64,000 nucleotides of DNA, taken from positions 1,798,001-1,862,000 of the forward strand of contig OZ252041.1 in assembly GCA_965247995.1 (NCBI GenBank), in the 5' to 3' direction. A program made the position numbers and the translations under genes. The stretch comes from JASLZO01 sp965247995. Its GTDB lineage: Bacteria; Chloroflexota; Dehalococcoidia; UBA6926. The notes below the pieces were generated by a model, which saw nothing but the letters and a program-made list of their open reading frames with translations, was not told the DNA's origin and did not search any database. Positions within the stretch are counted from its first letter, which is position 1. Each line of letters starts with the position of its first letter. Shown piece after piece: positions 59,213 through 64,000 of this stretch.

Positions 59213-59524
59213 GTGGACGTCACACTCGAGCACTACCTCATCCTCTCGGCGACGCTGTTCGCAATCGGACTCTTCGGCGCACTATCCAGACGCAACGTCG
59301 TGGTCATCCTCATGTCGATTGAACTCATGCTGAACGGCGTGAACGTCGCAATGGTCGCCTTCTCCCGCTTCGTGGTACCCGGAGACTTTACCGGGCATAT
59401 CTTCGCGATCTTCATCATCACCATCGCGGCGGCCGAGGTCGCGATCGGACTCGGGATCTTGCTCGCCCTCTTCAACCGCCGTGGCATCATCGATGCCTCC
59501 GACATGAACTTGCTCAAGTGGTGA
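59213..59524 (+). CDS. nuoK: NADH-quinone oxidoreductase subunit K
   Basis: Antiporter-like MrpC homologue, 103 aa with three TM helices. SRRNVVVILMSIELMLNGVNVAMVAFSRF carries the conserved Glu, and ITIAAAEVAIGLGILLALFNRRG the second. GTG start with GAGGAAA upstream. Confidence 0.96.
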   Translation: MDVTLEHYLILSATLFAIGLFGALSRRNVVVILMSIELMLNGVNVAMVAFSRFVVPGDFTGHIFAIFIITIAAAEVAIGLGILLALFNRRGIIDASDMNLLKW

Positions 59525-59528
59525 AGGC

Positions 59529-59651
59529 GTGAACTGGACAACCGGAAACGACAAGCGCGAACCGCCGAAACCGACGGAGGGCCTGCTACCGAACGCGGGA
59601 AACCCGAAGCCATCGCAACCACTCAAACCGTGGCGACTGCCAACGTGTTGA
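59529..59651 (+). CDS. Possible 40-aa proline-rich small protein
   Basis: A frame from GTG (59529), 4 nt after the nuoK stop, to TGA (59649-59651). The product (NWTTGNDKREPPKPTEGLL...PLKPWRLPTC) is Pro/Lys-rich and would be disordered. GGTGAAGG lies just before the start but the spacing is short. Codon third positions are less GC-rich than in the nuo genes, so it may be chance. The rest of the 59525-59667 gap shows nothing else. Confidence 0.3.
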   Translation: MNWTTGNDKREPPKPTEGLLPNAGNPKPSQPLKPWRLPTC

Positions 59652-59667
59652 TCGAGTAGGTGACCGC

Positions 59668-59862
59668 ATGTGGGTTGAGTTCAAACGCGTGAAGGGGCGA
59701 ATGGCCGCGGAAATGTGGAAGGCCTTGTACGAAGGAGAAGGGCTGCCGGTGCGTTTGATGCCGGATCGGGTCGAACAGTGGGACGACGAGTTCGCGGAGT
59801 ACAAGGTCTGTGTGCCGCGGGCCCGGGAACACGTCGCACGCGAGATCGAGAGGAAGGTCTAG
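59668..59862 (+). CDS. Small DUF2007-like protein inside the nuo operon
   Basis: 64 aa: WVEFKRVKGRMAAEMWKALYEGEGLPVRLMPD, then EYKVCVPRAREHVAREIERKV. This is the ferredoxin-like pattern of DUF2007 (putative signal-transducing) proteins: an N-terminal helix that compares alternative states and a C-terminal VxVP..REHVAREI. The ribosome-binding site is AGGTGA, 6 nt before the ATG; nuoL starts 6 nt after its stop. Translation is therefore fully integrated in the operon. The function is unknown; an assembly or regulatory role for Complex I is a guess. Confidence 0.75.
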   Translation: MWVEFKRVKGRMAAEMWKALYEGEGLPVRLMPDRVEQWDDEFAEYKVCVPRAREHVAREIERKV

Positions 59863-59868
59863 CGCCCG

Positions 59869-61824
59869 ATGCCGGAGTGGTCCGTCTGGGCCATCGTCTT
59901 CGCGCCGCTCTTGGCGGCCGGGATAAACGGTCTATTCGTCCGGCCGGCGCTCGGCGGTACGAGCCGCCTGGCTGGTGCCCTAACCATCGCGTCGATTGGC
60001 GTGTCGTTTGCTTTGGCCCTCTGGGCCCTTTCGGAAGTCCTGGACCATGACAGGTTGGCGCTCCCGACCCACGAGGTCCTATCGGCCGGGAACCTCTCGC
60101 TCCGAATTGGCCTCCTTGTTGACGGGTTGACGGCCGTAATGCTCGTGGTCGTCACGAGCGTCAGCCTGCTCGTCCAGATCTACTCCCACGGTTACATGAG
60201 CCGCGACGATGGGTACGTTCGCTACTACACCTACATGCCGCTGTTCACGGCCGCCATGCTCACGCTGGTGCTCGCGAACAACCTGATCCTTCTGTACGCG
60301 GGTTGGGAGCTTGTTGGTCTCGCCTCGTATCTGCTAATCGGGTTCTGGTACCAGCGTCCTGCCGCTGCCGCTGCCGCGAAGAAGGCCTTCATCGTCACCC
60401 GGTTCGGTGACTTCTTCTTCCTCTTGTCGATCCTTGGCATCTTCTTCTTGTGGCCGGCCGGCGAGCCCGTGACCTTCGTGATCGATGACCCGAACGCGCC
60501 GACCGACATCCTCCGTGCCGCGGGAACCGCCATCGTCGGCACGTCGCTCACGCTCATCGCGCTCGGCATCTTCGCCGGTGCCGCCGGAAAGAGCGCCCAG
60601 TTCCCGCTCCATGTATGGCTCCCCGATGCGATGGAAGGCCCGACCCCGGTGTCCGCCCTCATCCACGCGGCGACGATGGTCGCGGCCGGCGTGTTCCTCG
60701 TCGCCCGGTTCCTGCCGTTCTTCCAGGCCGACGGCGCAGAAGCGGCTCGTACCACCGTCGCGTTTATAGGCGTCTTCACCGCGGTGTTCGCGGCGACCAT
60801 GGGCCTGGTAATGAATGACATCAAGCGGGTCCTTGCGTACTCCACTGTCAGCCAGCTCGGCTACATGATGATGGCGCTCGGGCTTGGCGCGATCGGCGCG
60901 GCGATCTTCCACCTCTTCACCCACGCCTTCTTCAAGGCCCTGCTTTTCCTGGGTGCCGGTTCGGTCAACCATGCCACCGAGACCTTCGACATGCGCGAGA
61001 TGGGCGGGCTTCGCCGGGCGATGCCCTGGACCTATATCACCTTCCTCGTCGGTGCACTCAGCCTTGCCGGGATCCCGCCCCTCTCCGGGTTCTGGAGTAA
61101 GGACGCGATCCTCGGCTACGCATGGGCACACGAGGGTGCCGTCGCCGCAATCGTGTTCTGGGGTGGGGCGCTCGCAGCATTCCTGACCGCTGCCTATGTG
61201 ATGCGCGCGGTGTATATGACCTTCCATGGTCAATACCGGGGACAAACCCCGGACCCCGCCCAAGACCACGGGCCCACCTCTCACGGCGGACTCCATGAAT
61301 CCCCACTCGTGATGGTGGCTCCGCTCGCCATTCTCGCCGTGTTGGCGATTGCGGCCTGGCTCGCGAACGCCCCCGGAGTCCACCTCATTACCGACCTGCT
61401 GTTGCCGCTCGGAGCCGAGACCGAAGAACTGCTGGCTCCACCCATCGTGATCTCCGTCGTCGCCGCAGTGGCTGGGATTGCGTTGGCAACGGTCCTCTAT
61501 CGCTCAGGCGCGACCGAAGCGCGTGGCATCACCGCACGGCTCGGTCCGCTGGTGCGCATCGTAAGCAACAAGTACTACCTGGACCGTCTGTACGAGGACC
61601 TCATTGTGAGAAGGGTGATGCTCGACGGCCTCTCGCGGTCTCTCGCCTGGTTCGACAGCGATCGAGGAGTCGTTGATCGCACCGTGAACACCGTCGGCCT
61701 AGTCGGCAGGAACGTCGGGCGCGCCGTGGCACGCGCCCAATCTGGGCAAATCCAGACCTACGCCGCCGCGTTCAGCCTCGGAATCGTCGTCATCGTCGCC
61801 GCCTACGCCGTCTGGGGAGGCTGA
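59869..61824 (+). CDS. nuoL: NADH-quinone oxidoreductase subunit L
   Basis: Large antiporter-like proton-pumping subunit, 651 aa with about 16 TM helices. Landmarks are GWELVGLASYLLIGFWY, KSAQFPLHVWLPDAMEGPTPVSALIHAATMV (Lys/His of the pump channel), DIKRVLAYSTVSQLGYMMM and THAFFKALLFLGAGSVNH. The C-terminal lateral helix follows YYLDRLYEDL. It begins with GGAAGG upstream of the ATG. Confidence 0.97.
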   Translation: MPEWSVWAIVFAPLLAAGINGLFVRPALGGTSRLAGALTIASIGVSFALALWALSEVLDHDRLALPTHEVLSAGNLSLRIGLLVDGLTAVMLVVVTSVSLLVQIYSHGYMSRDDGYVRYYTYMPLFTAAMLTLVLANNLILLYAGWELVGLASYLLIGFWYQRPAAAAAAKKAFIVTRFGDFFFLLSILGIFFLWPAGEPVTFVIDDPNAPTDILRAAGTAIVGTSLTLIALGIFAGAAGKSAQFPLHVWLPDAMEGPTPVSALIHAATMVAAGVFLVARFLPFFQADGAEAARTTVAFIGVFTAVFAATMGLVMNDIKRVLAYSTVSQLGYMMMALGLGAIGAAIFHLFTHAFFKALLFLGAGSVNHATETFDMREMGGLRRAMPWTYITFLVGALSLAGIPPLSGFWSKDAILGYAWAHEGAVAAIVFWGGALAAFLTAAYVMRAVYMTFHGQYRGQTPDPAQDHGPTSHGGLHESPLVMVAPLAILAVLAIAAWLANAPGVHLITDLLLPLGAETEELLAPPIVISVVAAVAGIALATVLYRSGATEARGITARLGPLVRIVSNKYYLDRLYEDLIVRRVMLDGLSRSLAWFDSDRGVVDRTVNTVGLVGRNVGRAVARAQSGQIQTYAAAFSLGIVVIVAAYAVWGG

Positions 61825-61829
61825 GTGCC

Positions 61830-63320
61830 GTGACCGATCCGACCAACGGCCTGCTCACCCTCATCGTCTTCCTTCCGGCCGCCGCGGCGGTGGCGATCGC
61901 GCTGATCGGATCGAACCCGCGCGCCGTCCGGTGGGCCGCGGCGGGTGTGATGGCTGCGGTCCTGGCCCTCAGCATCTACGCATGGTCGGTTTGGCAGTCC
62001 AGTTCCGCCGGGGTTATCGGAGAACGCCTGGGTCAGTACGACACCGGGGCCTGGATCCCCGAGGTCAACGCGCTCTACAACCTATCGGTCGATGGGCTCA
62101 GCCTGCCCATGGTCGTCCTGACCGGGCTCCTCGGCCTGGCTGCGGTCTTCGGCTCGTGGCATGTGACCACGCGGGTCCGCGAATACCACGTCTGGCTATT
62201 GCTCCTCATCACCGGGGTGCTGGGAGTGTTCACGGCCCGTGACCTCTTGCTCTTCTTCCTCTTCTGGGAGGTCGAGCTCGTCCCCATGTACTTCTTGATC
62301 TCGGTCTGGGGGACCGGGAACAAAGAGCACTCGGCGATGAAATTCGTCCTCTACACGCTGTTTGGCAGCGCCTTCATGCTCGTCGGCGTCTTGGTCCTGC
62401 GCGCGGCCACCGGAACGTTCGACATGGAGGCACTGGCCCTGATGGGGCAGGGGGCGGAGATCGCCCCGCGCTTCCTCACGTTGAGCTCCGTCTTCTTCCT
62501 ATTCCTTCTCGCATTCGCGATCAAACTCCCGGTTTGGCCGCTCCATACGTGGCTGCCTGATGCACACACCGACGCTCCAACCGCCGTCAGCGTGCTTCTT
62601 GCGGGCGTACTCCTAAAAATGGGCGGATACGGGTTGATCAGGATCAACCTGGGTTTCTTCCCGGAAACTGCAGAACGTTGGGCGCCGGTACTCGTCGTCT
62701 TCGCGGTCATCAACGTCCTCTACGGTGCCGCTGTCGTATTTAGGCAGCACGACCTAAAACGGCTCGTCGCCTACTCGAGCGTCAGCCACATGGGGCTCGT
62801 CTTGTTGGGCGTCGCGTCACTCGGAGTCGTCGGAGTGACCGGGGCCGCCATGCAGATGTTTGCCCACGGAACGATCACCGGCCTGCTGTTCCTCGTTGTG
62901 GGTCTGATGTATGACCGGGCGCATACCAGATGGATACCAGATCTCGGCGGACTCGCGGCGAATATGCCGATCCTTGCGGCAGTGACCGTCGTTGCCGGCC
63001 TGGCAAGCCTCGGGTTGCCGCTCCTCAGCGGGTTCGCTGCCGAAGTCGTTGTCTTCCTCGGCGCGTTCGGCCCCCAGCCATTGGCGACGGCACTCGCGGC
63101 CTTCGGAATCGTCCTCACCGCCGGATACATCCTCTGGACCATCGAACGCGTCCTGTTCGGTCCCCAGCGGCCCCGGTTCGCCGGAATCGGTGATGCTTCC
63201 GTCGTCGACGGTGTTGCTATGGCGCTGCTCGTTGCCCCCATCGTGGTTGTAGGTATCTACCCGGCGATCCTGATGGACATCTTCGAGCCTGCCGTGCGGC
63301 TCATCGTGGGCGGGAACTGA
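61830..63320 (+). CDS. nuoM: NADH-quinone oxidoreductase subunit M
   Basis: Antiporter-like subunit, 496 aa with about 14 TM helices. LLFFLFWEVELVPMYFLI, AIKLPVWPLHTWLPDAHTDAPTAVSVLLAGVLLKMGGYGLIR and DLKRLVAYSSVSHMGLVLLG are the conserved pump regions. GTG start, GGGAGG upstream; the last base of its stop is the first base of the nuoN ATG. Confidence 0.97.
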   Translation: MTDPTNGLLTLIVFLPAAAAVAIALIGSNPRAVRWAAAGVMAAVLALSIYAWSVWQSSSAGVIGERLGQYDTGAWIPEVNALYNLSVDGLSLPMVVLTGLLGLAAVFGSWHVTTRVREYHVWLLLLITGVLGVFTARDLLLFFLFWEVELVPMYFLISVWGTGNKEHSAMKFVLYTLFGSAFMLVGVLVLRAATGTFDMEALALMGQGAEIAPRFLTLSSVFFLFLLAFAIKLPVWPLHTWLPDAHTDAPTAVSVLLAGVLLKMGGYGLIRINLGFFPETAERWAPVLVVFAVINVLYGAAVVFRQHDLKRLVAYSSVSHMGLVLLGVASLGVVGVTGAAMQMFAHGTITGLLFLVVGLMYDRAHTRWIPDLGGLAANMPILAAVTVVAGLASLGLPLLSGFAAEVVVFLGAFGPQPLATALAAFGIVLTAGYILWTIERVLFGPQRPRFAGIGDASVVDGVAMALLVAPIVVVGIYPAILMDIFEPAVRLIVGGN

Positions 63321-64000
63321 TGCGGATCGAAGCGTCGACGCTCGGCATTGACCTTGCCCAGCTCGGGCCCGAGGTCGTGCTCACCGTAGCTGCTGTCGCG
63401 GTCGTTCTCGTCGACCTTGTTGTTGCCAATAAACGCCTGCTCCCGGTCATCACCGCCGCCGCCGTAGTACTCGCAGGAATCGCGGGAGCCGCCCTCTGGG
63501 GTTCAGCGACCACGCTCTCGTTCACCAGCTCCCTCGTGGACCCAGGCGACGCCATCATCGCTACCGACGCCTTTGCGGTGTTCTTCAAACTGGTGATCCT
63601 TGGGGCAACGTTCCTCGTCGTCCTCGCATCGCCCGACTACGTCCGCCGGCTCGAGCGCTGGCAGGGCGAGTACTACGCCCTCATCTTGCTCGCTGCCGCA
63701 GGGATGCTCCTTATCGTCTCGGCGCAGGAATTCATTACCATCTTCCTCGCGCTCGAAATCCAGACGTTCGCCCTCGTCGCACTCACAGCCCTCCTCAAAG
63801 ACTCACGCTCCAGCGAGGCGGGGTTGAAGTTCCTCCTTATCGGTGCCCTCAGCACTGCCGTGATGCTCTATGGCATGGCCCTCCTGTTCGGGCTCTCCGG
63901 CACCACATTCCTGAACGGGGTCAGCCAACAGGTCAGCCAAGTCCTCGACCAGGGACGCGTCGGCGAAGGGCTCGTACTCGTGATCGCCGGGGTCCTGCTC
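63320..64000 (+). CDS. nuoN: NADH-quinone oxidoreductase subunit N (3' end outside the window)
   Basis: The frame starts with ATG at 63320 and stays open to the window end (227 codons). It reads MRIEASTLGIDLAQLGPEVV, then several TM helices, EYYALILLAAAGMLLIVSAQEFITIFLALEIQTFALVAL and SSEAGLKFLLIGALSTAVMLYGMALLFGLSG, which are the NuoN landmarks. About half of the gene is present. It completes the nuoABCDHIJKLMN order. Confidence 0.95.
   Translation, partial: MRIEASTLGIDLAQLGPEVVLTVAAVAVVLVDLVVANKRLLPVITAAAVVLAGIAGAALWGSATTLSFTSSLVDPGDAIIATDAFAVFFKLVILGATFLVVLASPDYVRRLERWQGEYYALILLAAAGMLLIVSAQEFITIFLALEIQTFALVALTALLKDSRSSEAGLKFLLIGALSTAVMLYGMALLFGLSGTTFLNGVSQQVSQVLDQGRVGEGLVLVIAGVLL

Noticed and set aside
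60334..61383. Minus-strand 349-codon frame inside nuoL
   Set aside because: Antisense to conserved NuoL motifs; His/Glu/Arg-rich shadow typical of reversed membrane-protein genes.
1..64000. CRISPR arrays, insertion sequences, integrases, prophage genes
   Set aside because: No regularly spaced repeats, transposase motifs or phage genes were seen; the only duplicate found is the decayed hydrolase copy.

Overview
The window is a gene-dense, high-GC bacterial chromosome segment with short intergenic gaps and many 4-nt ATGA-type overlaps. GTG and TTG starts are common. The gene set suggests a Chloroflexota lineage, possibly Dehalococcoidia/SAR202-like: an 11-subunit Complex I operon with no nuoE/F/G next to nuoA-D, a nurA-herA pair, leucine dehydrogenase, SelB, a DUF2680-like secreted protein, and no outer-membrane genes. 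That placement is inference from gene content, not phylogeny.

Layout. 1-2.2 kb: two ATPases of an oligopeptide-type ABC importer, closed by a strong terminator. 2.2-8.2 kb (minus): guaA, a membrane protein, purD, purE and purB, forming a purine block. 8.2-14.6 kb (plus): tsaC and a polyprenyl synthase; then, divergent from a dienelactone hydrolase, a MoxR/DUF58/DUF4129 operon. 14.6-17.8 kb (minus): acyl-CoA dehydrogenase, SDR, tRNA-Pro and a PAC2 protein. 17.9-18.2 kb: a truncated ispH remnant. 18.5-20.6 kb (minus): rsmH-ftsZ, a contracted division cluster.

20.8-31.7 kb (plus) is a housekeeping block: DUF5343 protein, moaB, trmD, rplS, priA, def, cca, secD, secF and an alpha/beta hydrolase. 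Clear sigma70-type promoters precede the DUF5343 gene, rplS and def. 31.7-37.2 kb is the most fluid part: decayed reading frames, a rhodanese lipoprotein, a broken second copy of the upstream hydrolase, a small secreted protein, leucine dehydrogenase, and a propeller lipoprotein with a very short N-terminus and atypical base composition.

37.2-45.3 kb (mostly minus) holds DinB-like, SRPBCC, DUF4340, AlkA-type glycosylase and hydrolase genes, then the nurA/HAS-barrel/herA DNA-end-processing operon with a HicB-like gene opposite it. 45.3-54.2 kb holds selB, hemW, ychF, a pseudokinase/zinc-ribbon/beta-propeller membrane protein, holA, and a solitary OppD-type ATPase. 54.2-64 kb is the nuoABCDHIJKLMN operon. 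It has one or two extra small ORFs between nuoK and nuoL, and nuoN runs off the window.

The most unusual items are the predicted pseudokinase-propeller fusion, the bacterial NurA-HAS-HerA operon, the palindromic operator on the DUF5343 promoter, the decayed gene duplicates around 31.7-33.8 kb, the acyl-CoA dehydrogenase lacking the canonical catalytic Glu, and the small proteins inserted in the Complex I operon.
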